From Algibacter luteus (GTDB taxonomy: Bacteria; Bacteroidota; Bacteroidia; Flavobacteriales; Flavobacteriaceae), in the NCBI RefSeq assembly GCF_900141715.1, contig NZ_FQYK01000003.1, positions 475,646 through 539,645 of the forward strand: DNA of 64,000 nt, given 5' to 3'. The notes under the pieces were generated by a model. It was not told the DNA's origin, did not search any database, and was given only the letters and a program-made list of their open reading frames with translations. The translations under genes were made by a program, and so were the position numbers. Below, piece by piece: positions 16,799 through 26,221 of the stretch; positions within the stretch are counted from its first letter, which is position 1, and the number at the start of each line of letters is the position of its first letter.

Positions 16799-16886
16799 AG
16801 AGAGGTGGCCGAGTGGTCGAAGGCGCACGCCTGGAAAGTGTGTATACCTCAAAAGGGTATCGAGGGTTCGAATCCCTTCCTCTCTG
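16799..16886 (+). tRNA. tRNA-Ser (anticodon GGA)
   Basis: An 88-nt class II tRNA. The acceptor AGAGAGG pairs with CCTCTCT, followed by discriminator G. The D arm is TGGCCGAGTGG; the anticodon stem CACGC/GTGTG encloses CTGGAAA with anticodon GGA. The long variable arm TATACCTCAAAAGGGTAT and T arm GGTTCGAATCC are present. The CCA end is not encoded. Confidence 0.97.
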
Positions 16887-16962
16887 CTGTTATTTTTTTG
16901 TTTTTAATTACTTTATTTTTTATATCTTTAACACTTTAACTAATAAAATTAAGATCGAGAAC

Positions 16963-17733
16963 ATGAAAAGATTATTTTCTATCCTTGCCATAACAGTGAT
17001 GGTGGCATTCGGAACTGCTAATGCAACGACAATTGCTAACACTAGTACAGCCGTAACAACAGTTACAACTATGACACAAGAAGACGCAGCACCTGCTGAA
17101 GAACTTGGATTTCATCAAGAATTAAAAAAGAGGTTTATTGAAGGAGGCCCAGGATTCATGGGAATTGTATTATTATGTTTAATTCTTGGATTAGCAATTG
17201 CTATAGAAAGAATTATCTTTTTAAATTTATCTACAACTAACACAAAGAAGTTAACTCAAGATGTAGAAGATGCATTATCTTCTGGAGGAGTTGAAGCTGC
17301 TAAAGAAGTTTGTAGAAACACAAAAGGTCCTGTTGCTTCTATTTACTATCAAGGTTTAGATAGAACAGATGAAGGTCTTGAAGCTGCCGAAAAAGCTGTT
17401 GTTGCCTACGGTGGAGTTCAAATGGGACAATTAGAGAAGAATGTATCTTGGATTTCATTATTTATCGCCCTAGCACCAATGCTTGGTTTCATGGGAACGG
17501 TAATTGGTATGATTCAAGCCTTTGATAAAATTGAAGCTGCTGGAGATATGCAACCATCTCTTGTTGCAGGTGGTATTAAAGTAGCACTTTTAACAACTGT
17601 ATTTGGTTTAGTAGTGGCTATTATACTTCAAATTTTTTACAATTATATTATTGCTAAAATTGATAGTATTGTTAACAATATGGAAGATGCTTCTATCACG
17701 TTAATGGATCTATTAATTAGAAACAAAAAGTAA
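16963..17733 (+). CDS. exbB: MotA/TolQ/ExbB proton-channel family protein
   Basis: A 256-aa inner-membrane protein that would form the proton-conducting pentamer with ExbD and energise TonB-type outer-membrane transport. An N-terminal hydrophobic leader (to about residue 23) precedes a Thr/Ala-rich stretch. Three helices follow, near residues 65-87, 160-185 and 205-230, with the family motif APMLGFMGTVIGMIQAF and conserved ERIIFL. I chose the ATG at 16963 because the longer frame would run through the tRNA-Ser gene. It leads a four-gene operon. Confidence 0.93.
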   Translation: MKRLFSILAITVMVAFGTANATTIANTSTAVTTVTTMTQEDAAPAEELGFHQELKKRFIEGGPGFMGIVLLCLILGLAIAIERIIFLNLSTTNTKKLTQDVEDALSSGGVEAAKEVCRNTKGPVASIYYQGLDRTDEGLEAAEKAVVAYGGVQMGQLEKNVSWISLFIALAPMLGFMGTVIGMIQAFDKIEAAGDMQPSLVAGGIKVALLTTVFGLVVAIILQIFYNYIIAKIDSIVNNMEDASITLMDLLIRNKK

Positions 17734-17755
17734 TAATTTAAAAAACTAAAAAATT

Positions 17756-18187
17756 ATGGGTTTACATAAAATTTTAAAAATTGTAGCTTTTGCTTTAGCT
17801 ATTATTGGTGCGGTATTTGCGCTAATAATTATGGCTGGAGACGAAGAGACAGCTCAAAACATGAGCGGTAACATGCTTTATATAGCTTATGCAGTATTAG
17901 GTATTGTGTTGTTGTTAGTTCTGCTTTTTGTAATCAAAGGATTGTTTGCTGGAGATATTAAGAAGACGTTAATGACAGTTGGTGCATTTGCAGCAGTAGT
18001 TATCATATCTTATGTTATTTCATCAGGGACAGATTTAAATTTACAACCTTTTAATGATAAAGGCTTAGGCATAACAGAATCTGTTTCAAAGAACGTAGGC
18101 GCGGGATTATACACCTTTTATATACTAGCAGCGTTAGCAATTGGCTCTATGCTATATGGTGGAGCTAAAAAAATGTTAAATAAATAA
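17756..18187 (+). CDS. Four-helix membrane protein of the exb operon
   Basis: A 143-aa protein, almost entirely four hydrophobic helices (near residues 7-27, 40-63, 72-90 and 117-138) with short loops. No named family is recognised. It lies 22 bp after exbB and 4 bp before exbD, so it is certainly co-transcribed and may be an accessory subunit of the ExbBD motor in flavobacteria. Confidence 0.8.
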   Translation: MGLHKILKIVAFALAIIGAVFALIIMAGDEETAQNMSGNMLYIAYAVLGIVLLLVLLFVIKGLFAGDIKKTLMTVGAFAAVVIISYVISSGTDLNLQPFNDKGLGITESVSKNVGAGLYTFYILAALAIGSMLYGGAKKMLNK

Positions 18188-18191
18188 AATT

Positions 18192-18779
18192 ATGGCAAAA
18201 AGAGCAGCACCAGAAGTAAATGCAGGCTCAATGGCCGATATTGCTTTCTTACTATTAATATTTTTCTTAGTAACAACTACTATTGAAGTTGATTCAGGTA
18301 TTAATAGAAAGCTTCCACCTATGGAAGAGTCTGATGAAGATGTGATTATCAAGCAAAAAAATATTTTTACTGTATTATTAAACGGTAGAGATCAATTACT
18401 TGTTGAAGATAATATCATGGAGCTGAAGGACTTAAGAAAGGCAGCCAGAGAGTTTTTAGATAATGGCGGGGACGGATCTTGTTCATACTGTAAAGGAAAA
18501 AAAGATCCTTCATCTTCGGATAATCCAGACAAAGCCATTATTTCTTTAAAGAACGAACGTGAAACATCTTATAAAATGTATATAGCTGTTCAAAATGAAT
18601 TAGTAGCAGCATACAACGAATTAAGAGATGCTAGAGCCCAAGCATTATATGGGCAAGCATTCACGGAAATGGAAGCTAATTATAAAGATGTTAACTGGCC
18701 AGGGAATAAAGAAAAGTTGAAAGAGAAAATTGATCAAATTAAACTTGATTATCCTCAGAAACTTTCAGAAGTACAATAA
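18192..18779 (+). CDS. exbD: ExbD-family biopolymer transport protein with CxxC insert
   Basis: A 195-aa protein. The single transmembrane helix near residues 14-31 carries the proton-carrying Asp16 in GSMADIAFLLLIFFLV, as in ExbD/TolR. The periplasmic part is longer than usual and includes a Cys pair C97-x2-C100 in GSCSYCKGKKD, which could form a disulfide. The C-terminus is a charged helical tail. With exbB it forms the proton-motive-force transducer. A second exbD follows after 23 bp. Confidence 0.92.
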   Translation: MAKRAAPEVNAGSMADIAFLLLIFFLVTTTIEVDSGINRKLPPMEESDEDVIIKQKNIFTVLLNGRDQLLVEDNIMELKDLRKAAREFLDNGGDGSCSYCKGKKDPSSSDNPDKAIISLKNERETSYKMYIAVQNELVAAYNELRDARAQALYGQAFTEMEANYKDVNWPGNKEKLKEKIDQIKLDYPQKLSEVQ

Positions 18780-18802
18780 TTTAAAATTTAACATTAATAA
18801 AT

Positions 18803-19279
18803 ATGTCTAAATTTAAAAAGAAAAAGGGAGGAGAAATCCCTGCAGTAAATACAGCGGCATTACCAGATATTGTATTTATGTTATTATTCTTTTTTATGGT
18901 AGCCACAGTAATGAGGCAGAATACCTTAAAAATTCAAAATAATTTACCTTTTGCGGATCAGGTTGAGAAACTTGATAAAAAGGATTTGGTAATGTATATC
19001 TATGCTGGAAAACCTAGTCAAAATTATAAGCAGTTTGGAACTGAAGCCAGAATCCAGCTAAACGATGATTTTGCTAGTGTTAATGATATTGCAGCTTTTA
19101 TCGCTCAAGAACGTGCTTCAAAACGTGAAGAATTAATTCCATTTTTAACTACTGCTTTAAAAGTAGATAGTGATGCCAACATGGGATTGATTGGTGATAT
19201 TAAGCAAGAACTGCGTAAAGTTAATGCACTTAAAATAAATTACACTACCAAAAAAGGAAGTGTATTTGGAAGAGATTAA
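18803..19279 (+). CDS. exbD: Second ExbD-family biopolymer transport protein
   Basis: A 158-aa ExbD/TolR paralogue. A Lys-rich N-terminus (MSKFKKKKGGEIP) precedes the transmembrane helix with the conserved Asp in TAALPDIVFMLLFFFMVATVM, near residue 21. The periplasmic domain lacks the Cys pair of the first copy. Two unlike ExbD proteins with one ExbB are common in Bacteroidota and suggest a heteromeric stator. It is the last gene of the operon, followed by a strong terminator. Confidence 0.92.
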   Translation: MSKFKKKKGGEIPAVNTAALPDIVFMLLFFFMVATVMRQNTLKIQNNLPFADQVEKLDKKDLVMYIYAGKPSQNYKQFGTEARIQLNDDFASVNDIAAFIAQERASKREELIPFLTTALKVDSDANMGLIGDIKQELRKVNALKINYTTKKGSVFGRD

Positions 19280-19301
19280 TTTTATAAACTTAATTTTATA
19301 C

Positions 19302-19336
19302 AAAGGCGTTTTGATTTATCAAAACGCCTTTTATTT
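19302..19336 (+). terminator. Terminator of the exb operon
   Basis: A perfect 13-bp stem AAAGGCGTTTTGA (19302-19314) / TCAAAACGCCTTT (19319-19331) with a 4-nt loop, followed by TTATTTTT. Confidence 0.9.
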
Positions 19337-19405
19337 TTCAATTCAATGACTATTTTAGTTATTATTGTGATGTTATTTTTATAGTCTAATAATTTATATT
19401 GTAAA

Positions 19406-20098
19406 ATGAAATATCTTTTTTTGGTTTTAATTTGGTTTTCTGGCGTCGTTTTAAGCAATGCGCAAGAAAATAATACTAAGGAAATTGATTCATTATACAA
19501 AGAAGATCATTTCTATGCAGGTGTAACATATAACTTATTAGATAACAAACCTACAGACCTTAACCAAAGTGGTTTTTCGTTAGGTTTTCATTTAGGGTAT
19601 ATAAAAGATATGCCAATAAATAAAAATAGAAATGTAGCCATAGGAATAGGATTGGGGTATTCTACAAATTCTTTTAATCAAAATCTTCTTGTTAATAAAG
19701 ATAGTACTGGTGATTTTGTTTACAGTATTATAGAAGATGATCAAACTTATACTAAAAATAAGTTTTCTAGTCATTTAATTGAAGTTCCTATAGAATTTAG
19801 ATGGAGGACTTCTACTCCTTCTGAATATAATTTTTGGCGAATTTATACTGGTTTTAAATTTGGTTATGCTGTAATAAATTCGTCTAAATACGAAGGCGAT
19901 TTAGGACGCTTAAAATATACTAATAATAGAGATTTTAACAATTTTCAATATGGATTAACCATGAGTGCTGGTTATAACACATGGAATTTTCATATTTACT
20001 ATCCATTAAACTCGATATTTTCTAAAGATGTTATAGTAGAAGGGAAACAGTTAAACTTAAATGTGATTAAAATTGGTTTAATGTTCTATATTTTATAA
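19406..20098 (+). CDS. Outer-membrane beta-barrel protein (PorT-like)
   Basis: A 230-aa protein with a Sec signal peptide ending at SNAQ (residue 20). The mature part has alternating amphipathic strands rich in Tyr, Phe, Gly and Asn and ends in MFYIL, consistent with an outer-membrane barrel. It resembles the broad PorT-family/beta-barrel class of flavobacteria, but I cannot show that it is the T9SS component PorT itself. It is transcribed alone after the exb terminator and overlaps the next, convergent gene by 6 bp. Confidence 0.7.
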   Translation: MKYLFLVLIWFSGVVLSNAQENNTKEIDSLYKEDHFYAGVTYNLLDNKPTDLNQSGFSLGFHLGYIKDMPINKNRNVAIGIGLGYSTNSFNQNLLVNKDSTGDFVYSIIEDDQTYTKNKFSSHLIEVPIEFRWRTSTPSEYNFWRIYTGFKFGYAVINSSKYEGDLGRLKYTNNRDFNNFQYGLTMSAGYNTWNFHIYYPLNSIFSKDVIVEGKQLNLNVIKIGLMFYIL

Positions 20099-20701
20099 CC
20101 AATAATTCACTAAAATTAGTTGCGGAAGAATTCCAATAAAAACTCCAATTATCAATTCAATCGAAGTATGTGCTTTTAGATGAAGTCTAGACGTTGCAAT
20201 TGCGCCCATGATTATAGACATTAAAGCTAGTGTACCATTAATGTTAATACTAAAATGGATACTTAGTGCTATAAAAAACATAAATACGCCTGAAATAGCA
20301 ATCATATGAATACTCGCTTTAAACTTTAAAATAGCAAGTATTAGGCAGGCCATATTAGATATTAGAATACCGATAAAGAAAAAATAAAGCTCTATTGCCT
20401 GCGATGGTGTTAAAATACGTTGTAAAACAATTAGAATTACAATTCCATTTAAAATAAGTGGATAAATTCTTTCTTTTGTAGATTTTAGGTTTATTGTATT
20501 AACAATCCCAATTGTTTTTAGTAAAAAATACAATAAAATTGGAAGTATAATAGTGAGTATAAAAAGCGAGATTACTTTAGCTTGAATAATATCTAAAGGA
20601 ATATATCTTGGAGATTTAGAAAAGTAAAAGATAACGCCTAATAATGGCATTATTAGTGGGTGAAAAATATATGAAATACTTCTAAGCAGCTTATCCATCA
20701 T
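20093..20701 (-). CDS. Multi-pass membrane protein, PAP2-like
   Basis: A 202-aa integral membrane protein with about six helices. The C-terminal part has the spacing SRLHLKAHTSIELIIG, which is reminiscent of the catalytic region of PAP2-type lipid phosphatases (R-x6-H-like), but the full KxxxxxxRP and PSGH motifs are absent, so activity is uncertain. The start codon overlaps the rpoN stop (ATGA), showing translational coupling with the sigma-54 gene upstream. Confidence 0.7.
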   Translation of the reverse strand: MMDKLLRSISYIFHPLIMPLLGVIFYFSKSPRYIPLDIIQAKVISLFILTIILPILLYFLLKTIGIVNTINLKSTKERIYPLILNGIVILIVLQRILTPSQAIELYFFFIGILISNMACLILAILKFKASIHMIAISGVFMFFIALSIHFSININGTLALMSIIMGAIATSRLHLKAHTSIELIIGVFIGILPQLILVNYWL

Positions 20702-22158
20702 ATTTTTTTACGTAACCGTGCTACAGGGATATCGAGTTGCTCCCTATATTTGGCAACGGTACGTCTAGCAATAGGGTAACCTTTTTCTTTTAAAATGGAA
20801 GCTAAATTTTCATCTGTTAATGGTTTTTTCTTGTTCTCTTCTTCAATAACAGTTTCAAGAATTTTTTTAATTTCTCTAGTTGAAACATCTTCTCCTTGAT
20901 CGTTTTTCATTGATTCAGAAAAGAATTCTTTAATTAATTTGGTGCCATAGGGTGTGTCTACATATTTACTATTTGCTACTCTTGATACTGTTGAAACATC
21001 CATATTAATTTCATCTGCAATATCTTTAAGAATCATGGGCTTTAGGTTACGCTCGTCGCCAGTTAGAAAATATTCTTTTTGATAATGCATAATAGCACTC
21101 ATAGTAACAAAAAGGGTTTGCTGGCGTTGTTTTATGGCTTCAATAAACCATTTGGCTGCATCTAGTTTTTGCTTAATAAAAAGCACTGCATCTTTTTGAG
21201 ATTTAGATTTGTCTTTCGAGTCTTTATAACCTTTAAGCATATTATTGTATTCTCTCGAAACATGCAACTCTGGTGCATTTCTGCCGTTTAGTGTTAATTC
21301 TAATTCTCCTTCAACAATCTTTATCGCAAAATCTGGAACTACATGTTCTACTATTCTATTGTTACCTGCGTAAGAGCCACCTGGTTTAGGGTTTAAATGT
21401 TCTATTTCTGAAATGGCTCCTTTTAATTGTGTTTCGGAAATATTAAATTTCTGAAGTAATTTTTTGTAATGCTTTTTTGTGAACTGATCAAAGGCATTAT
21501 CAATAATGTTAATTGCCAATTCTGTATCTACCGTTTTTTCTTTTCTATGAAGTTGAATACTTAAACATTCTTTTAAATTTCGAGCACCTACCCCGGCTGG
21601 GTCAAGTTGATGTACTATTTTTAAAACTTTCTCAATTTTTTCTTCAGTGGTATAAACGTTTTGCGTAAAGGCCAAATCGTCCATAATATCGGTTAGTTCT
21701 CTTCTGATATAACCACTCTCATCAACACTTCCTACAAGAAACTCAGCGATTTCGCGTTCATCTTCAGAAAGTCTGTATGTGTTTAATTGATTTATTAAAT
21801 GCTGGGTAAATGATGTTCCCGCCGCATAAGGCATGGTTCGTTCTTCATCATCACTACTATAATTATTGGCTTGTGTACGATAATCTGGAATTTCATCATC
21901 GCTCAAATATTCATCAACATTAATATCTTCGGTATTTATGGAATCGTTATTATCATACTCATCATTCGAGTTATCGAAATCTGAATCTAACTCGTTTTGA
22001 GATTCTTCCTTACCACCTTCCAATGCCGGGTTTTCTTCTAATTCTTGCTTTAAACGTTGTTCAAAAGCTTGCGTTGGCAGCTGAATCAATTTCATTAATT
22101 GAATTTGCTGCGGCGACAGTTTTTGAGATAATTTAAATTGTAAATGTTGTTTAAGCAT
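20698..22158 (-). CDS. rpoN: RNA polymerase sigma-54 factor
   Basis: A 486-aa sigma-54. The N-terminal activator-interacting region is Gln/Leu-rich (QLSQKLSPQQIQLMKLIQLP). An acidic linker (about 50-100) follows, then the core-binding domain, and near the C-terminus the RpoN box ARRTVAKYRE that reads the -24 element. It needs AAA+ activators, none of which is encoded in this window. The next gene overlaps it by 4 bp; asnS lies 76 bp upstream on the same strand. Confidence 0.96.
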   Translation of the reverse strand: MLKQHLQFKLSQKLSPQQIQLMKLIQLPTQAFEQRLKQELEENPALEGGKEESQNELDSDFDNSNDEYDNNDSINTEDINVDEYLSDDEIPDYRTQANNYSSDDEERTMPYAAGTSFTQHLINQLNTYRLSEDEREIAEFLVGSVDESGYIRRELTDIMDDLAFTQNVYTTEEKIEKVLKIVHQLDPAGVGARNLKECLSIQLHRKEKTVDTELAINIIDNAFDQFTKKHYKKLLQKFNISETQLKGAISEIEHLNPKPGGSYAGNNRIVEHVVPDFAIKIVEGELELTLNGRNAPELHVSREYNNMLKGYKDSKDKSKSQKDAVLFIKQKLDAAKWFIEAIKQRQQTLFVTMSAIMHYQKEYFLTGDERNLKPMILKDIADEINMDVSTVSRVANSKYVDTPYGTKLIKEFFSESMKNDQGEDVSTREIKKILETVIEEENKKKPLTDENLASILKEKGYPIARRTVAKYREQLDIPVARLRKKI

Positions 22159-22234
22159 ATATTATAAATAGGTTGCTACTCAAAGATAAAAAAAGGGAAC
22201 TGTAAACCAAAGTTCAATTTTATAATGATTTTTG

Positions 22235-23668
22235 CTAGAATTCTGCATTTTGTGGTGTTCTTGGGTAAGGTATAACATCTCTAATATTACCCATACCTGT
22301 GGCGAACATGACTAATCTTTCAAAGCCTAAACCAAATCCAGAATGCACTGCGGTACCATATTTCCGTAAATCTAAATACCACCAAAGGTCTTTTTCTGGA
22401 ATATTAATAGCAGCCATTCTTTCTTTTAAAATATCTAAACGCTCTTCACGTTGCGCACCACCAACAATTTCTCCAATTCCTGGGAATAAAATATCCATAG
22501 CGCGAACCGTTTTACCATCATCATTTAAACGCATGTAAAATGCTTTGATGTTAGCAGGGTAGTCAAACAATATAACAGGACATTTAAAATGCTTTTCTAC
22601 AAGATAGCGTTCATGTTCACTTTGTAAATCCGTACCCCATTCATTAATTAAAAACTTAAATTTCTTTTTCTTGTTTGGTTTAGAATTTCGTAAAATATCG
22701 ATTGCTTCAGTATAACTAACACGTTTAAAGTTGTTTTCTGTTACAAATCTCAACTTTTCTATTAAAGTCATATCGCTACGTTCTGCCTGTGGTTTTCTTT
22801 TTTCTTCATCCTGAAGTCGATTATCAAGAAAATCTAAATCCTCTTTATTGTTGGTTAAGATATATTGTATTACAAACTTCATGAAGTCTTCGGCTAAATC
22901 CATATTACCGGCCAAATCCATAAAAGCCACTTCTGGTTCAATCATCCAGAATTCTGCTAAATGACGCGATGTGTTTGAGTTTTCAGCTCTAAATGTTGGT
23001 CCGAAGGTGTACACTTTACCTAAAGACATGGCATAAGTTTCTGCTTCTAACTGTCCAGAAACGGTAAGATTGGTTTCCTTTCCAAAGAAATCCTTTGAAT
23101 AATCTATATTTCCTTCTTCATTTTTCGGTGGATTTTGAAGGTTTAGATTGGTGACCTGAAACATTTCACCTGCACCTTCAGCATCGCTTCCTGTAATGAT
23201 TGGAGCGTGCATGTAGTAAAAGCCATTATCGTTAAAGTATTTATGTATGGCGAAAGAAAGCGCCGAACGTAAACGCATAACCGCACTAAAGGTGTTAGTA
23301 CGCGTACGTAAATGGGCATTTTCTCTTAGAAACTCGAATGAATGTTTTTTAGGTTGAATAGGGTAGGTTTCTGGATCAGAATCTCCTAGAACAATTAATT
23401 CTTTAACTTGAATTTCAACTTTTTGCCCTTGACCTTGGCTTTCAACAAGCTCTCCTTTTACATGAATAGCAGCTCCTGTTGTTATTCTTTTTAACAACGC
23501 TTCATCAAAATTTTCAAAATCGACAACACATTGGATATTGTTTAACGTAGATCCATCATTCAATGCTATAAAACGATTTGCTCTAAAGGTTCTTACCCAA
23601 CCTTTAATTTCTACTTCTGGGATAATAATATCTTCTGATAATAATTCTGAAACAGTTTTCAATGTCAC
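22235..23668 (-). CDS. asnS: Asparagine-tRNA ligase
   Basis: A 477-aa class IIb aminoacyl-tRNA synthetase that charges tRNA-Asn. The N-terminal OB-fold anticodon-binding domain has [11 protein letters not shown] near residue 21. The class II motifs are [24 protein letters not shown] (motif 2 region, near 225) and [15 protein letters not shown] (motif 3, near 447). The start codon is GTG at 23668, chosen because it gives the full N-terminal strand. Its presence implies direct Asn charging. Confidence 0.96.
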   Translation of the reverse strand: MTLKTVSELLSEDIIIPEVEIKGWVRTFRANRFIALNDGSTLNNIQCVVDFENFDEALLKRITTGAAIHVKGELVESQGQGQKVEIQVKELIVLGDSDPETYPIQPKKHSFEFLRENAHLRTRTNTFSAVMRLRSALSFAIHKYFNDNGFYYMHAPIITGSDAEGAGEMFQVTNLNLQNPPKNEEGNIDYSKDFFGKETNLTVSGQLEAETYAMSLGKVYTFGPTFRAENSNTSRHLAEFWMIEPEVAFMDLAGNMDLAEDFMKFVIQYILTNNKEDLDFLDNRLQDEEKRKPQAERSDMTLIEKLRFVTENNFKRVSYTEAIDILRNSKPNKKKKFKFLINEWGTDLQSEHERYLVEKHFKCPVILFDYPANIKAFYMRLNDDGKTVRAMDILFPGIGEIVGGAQREERLDILKERMAAINIPEKDLWWYLDLRKYGTAVHSGFGLGFERLVMFATGMGNIRDVIPYPRTPQNAEF

Positions 23669-23783
23669 TCTAATTTTAAATTAATAGTGTAAATATAACG
23701 GTTTCATTCATCAAAATTCAATTTCTAAATTCCAAAAATTCTCGAAAACAGAAAATTTATGATGGTTTTAATAGAATTGGAAT

Positions 23784-26174
23784 TTAGTCGATTGTTTCGT
23801 CCTCTTCGGGTATAATATTAATGGTTGGTTCTCTAAGTACCTGTTTGTTCGCAATGCTACGTTCTAGTGAAAGTAAAAGTGATGGCAATAGCAAAAGGTT
23901 AGATAACATTGCAAAAAGTAATGTGGCTGAAACTAAAGCTCCTAGAGCAACTGTACCTCCAAAACTTGAAATTGTAAACACCGAGAAACCAAAGAATAAC
24001 ACTATTGATGTGTAAAACATACTAACACCAGTTTCGCGTAGCGCGCCATAAACCGAAACCTTAATTTTCCATTTATTCGCTTGAAGTTCTTGTCTATATT
24101 TTGCTAAAAAATGAATAGTGTCATCAACAGAAATACCAAAAGCGATGCTAAACACTAAAATAGTTGATGGTTTAATAGGAACACCTAAATAACCCATTAA
24201 TCCGGCAGTTACTAATAATGGTAATAAGTTAGGGATAAGCGATATGATTATCATTCTTCCGGAACGAAACATATATGCCATAAAAAGGGCAATTAAAAAG
24301 ATGGCTAATGATAATGAAATCACTAAGTTTTTAACCAAATATTTTGTGCCTTTTTGAAATACTAAGGCTTTACCTGTCATGGTGATATTGTAACGATCTT
24401 TCGGAAAAACTTTATCAATTTTAGTTTGAAGGTTTTCTTCTATACGTTCCATTTTGTCTGTGCCAATATCTTTCATAAAGGTAGTGATACGCGCGTATTG
24501 CCCTGTACTATCTACGAAATTTTTAAGTAAATCTACATTAGACGATGAGTTTTTGGCGTAGGATAAAATGAAACTATTTTCTTGAGAAGTTGGTAACTGA
24601 TAAAACTTGGTGTTGCCATTGTAATAAGCTTGTTTAGAGTATTTAACTAACCCGACTACAGAAACTGGTTTTGAAAGCTCAGGTGTTTCAATTATTAAAT
24701 CTTCCAGTTCGTCCATTCGCTTCAGTGTAGATAATTTCATTACCCCTTTTTTGCGTTTGGTGTCCACCATTATTTCTAACGGCATAATACCATTAAATTC
24801 TTCTTCAAAAAATCGAATGTCATTTACGAATTCTGAATCTTGAGGCATATCTTCAATTAAACTACCTGAAATTTTAATCTGATAAATACCAATAATACTT
24901 ACAACAAGTAAAAGAACAGAAACAATGTAAATAGCAATACGTTTTTGTTTTACCATGCTTTCCATCCAATTTACAAACCCACCAATCCAACGTTTATTTA
25001 GATGTTCTAAATGGCGGTCTTTTGGGTAAGGTAAAAAGCTGTATATTATTGGAATGATAAGCAAGCATAAGATAAATATGGCTAAAATACTTAGTGAAGC
25101 TACGATACCAAACTCCTTTAAAAGTTTGCTTTCAGTAAGTATAAATGTTGCAAAACCCGATGCGGTAGTTACATTAGTCATTAATGTAGCATTACCAATT
25201 TTAGTAATAACACGTTGTAAAGACTTTACTTTATTACCATGTAATTTTACTTCGTGTTGATATTTGTTAATTAAGAAAATACAGTTAGGGATTCCAATTA
25301 CAATAATTAAAGGTGGTATAAGCGCTGTAAGAACGGTAATTTCATAGTTTAATAATCCTATAATACCTAAGGTCCACATCACACCAATACAAACAACTAT
25401 TAATGAAATAAAGGTGGCTCTAAACGATCTAAAAAAGAAAAAGAAAATAATTGATGTTACTAGCAGTGCAGCAATAATGAACATACCAATTTCATCTACG
25501 ATATTTTGAGAATTTAGAGTTCTAATGTATGGCATCCCAGAAATACGCACATCTAAATTTCTGGCTTCTTCAAAGCTTTTTATTTGGGGTTGTAATATAT
25601 TGGTAACAAAATCTTTTCTGGCGGAAGTATTAACTATATCTTTTTTTAGATAAATTGCTGTACGGATGGTTTTTGTTTCTTTATTAAACAAAAAGTTATC
25701 GTAGAAAGGATATTTTTCAAAGAGCTCATTTTGTAATGTTTCAATTTGAGCTACCGAGCTAATAGAATCTTTAATAAAAGGCTCTAATTTAAATTTTTGG
25801 TTATCTGAATCTTTTATTAATTTTTGAAGATCTTTAATTGAAATTACAGTTTCAACAGCCTCATTGTTTTTAAAATCGTCTGATAATTTATTCCAAGCAT
25901 TTAAATTTTCAACTGAAAATAAGGTGCTATCCTTTACTCCAAGAACAATCAAGTTGCCCTCTTCACCAAATGTTTTTAGAAAATCGTTATAGATGATATT
26001 TACCTCATGGTCATCAGGTAATAAATTGGCTTCAGTATAGGTAAAACGCATGTTCTCCCATTTCTGAGCTAAAAGAAAAGTAGCGATTGCAATACCTACA
26101 AGAATAGCAATTTTATTACGTAAAATTAATCTTGCGGTAACGTCCCAAAAATCCTTTGTAAAAAGTTTTAACAT
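23784..26174 (-). CDS. RND/MMPL-family exporter
   Basis: A 796-aa inner-membrane protein with the RND duplication: one N-terminal helix, a large periplasmic loop (about 45-220), five helices, then a second loop (about 430-620) and a further set of helices. This is the architecture of the hydrophobe/amphiphile or sterol-type RND exporters (COG1033-like). The motif GISVDDTIHFLAKYR near residue 695 contains the Asp pair expected for proton relay. The substrate cannot be told. It lies 47 bp upstream of the DUF5686 barrel gene on the same strand; they may be co-transcribed and act together across the envelope. Confidence 0.88.
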   Translation of the reverse strand: MLKLFTKDFWDVTARLILRNKIAILVGIAIATFLLAQKWENMRFTYTEANLLPDDHEVNIIYNDFLKTFGEEGNLIVLGVKDSTLFSVENLNAWNKLSDDFKNNEAVETVISIKDLQKLIKDSDNQKFKLEPFIKDSISSVAQIETLQNELFEKYPFYDNFLFNKETKTIRTAIYLKKDIVNTSARKDFVTNILQPQIKSFEEARNLDVRISGMPYIRTLNSQNIVDEIGMFIIAALLVTSIIFFFFFRSFRATFISLIVVCIGVMWTLGIIGLLNYEITVLTALIPPLIIVIGIPNCIFLINKYQHEVKLHGNKVKSLQRVITKIGNATLMTNVTTASGFATFILTESKLLKEFGIVASLSILAIFILCLLIIPIIYSFLPYPKDRHLEHLNKRWIGGFVNWMESMVKQKRIAIYIVSVLLLVVSIIGIYQIKISGSLIEDMPQDSEFVNDIRFFEEEFNGIMPLEIMVDTKRKKGVMKLSTLKRMDELEDLIIETPELSKPVSVVGLVKYSKQAYYNGNTKFYQLPTSQENSFILSYAKNSSSNVDLLKNFVDSTGQYARITTFMKDIGTDKMERIEENLQTKIDKVFPKDRYNITMTGKALVFQKGTKYLVKNLVISLSLAIFLIALFMAYMFRSGRMIIISLIPNLLPLLVTAGLMGYLGVPIKPSTILVFSIAFGISVDDTIHFLAKYRQELQANKWKIKVSVYGALRETGVSMFYTSIVLFFGFSVFTISSFGGTVALGALVSATLLFAMLSNLLLLPSLLLSLERSIANKQVLREPTINIIPEEDETID

Positions 26175-26221
26175 GCTTTAGATAAAAGTTGGGCAAAGGT
26201 AGAAAAAACAAGTATAATACC

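Noticed and set aside
16813..16962. Upstream in-frame extension of the ExbB protein
   Set aside because: The extension reads through the tRNA-Ser gene. The ATG at 16963 gives the expected N-terminus.
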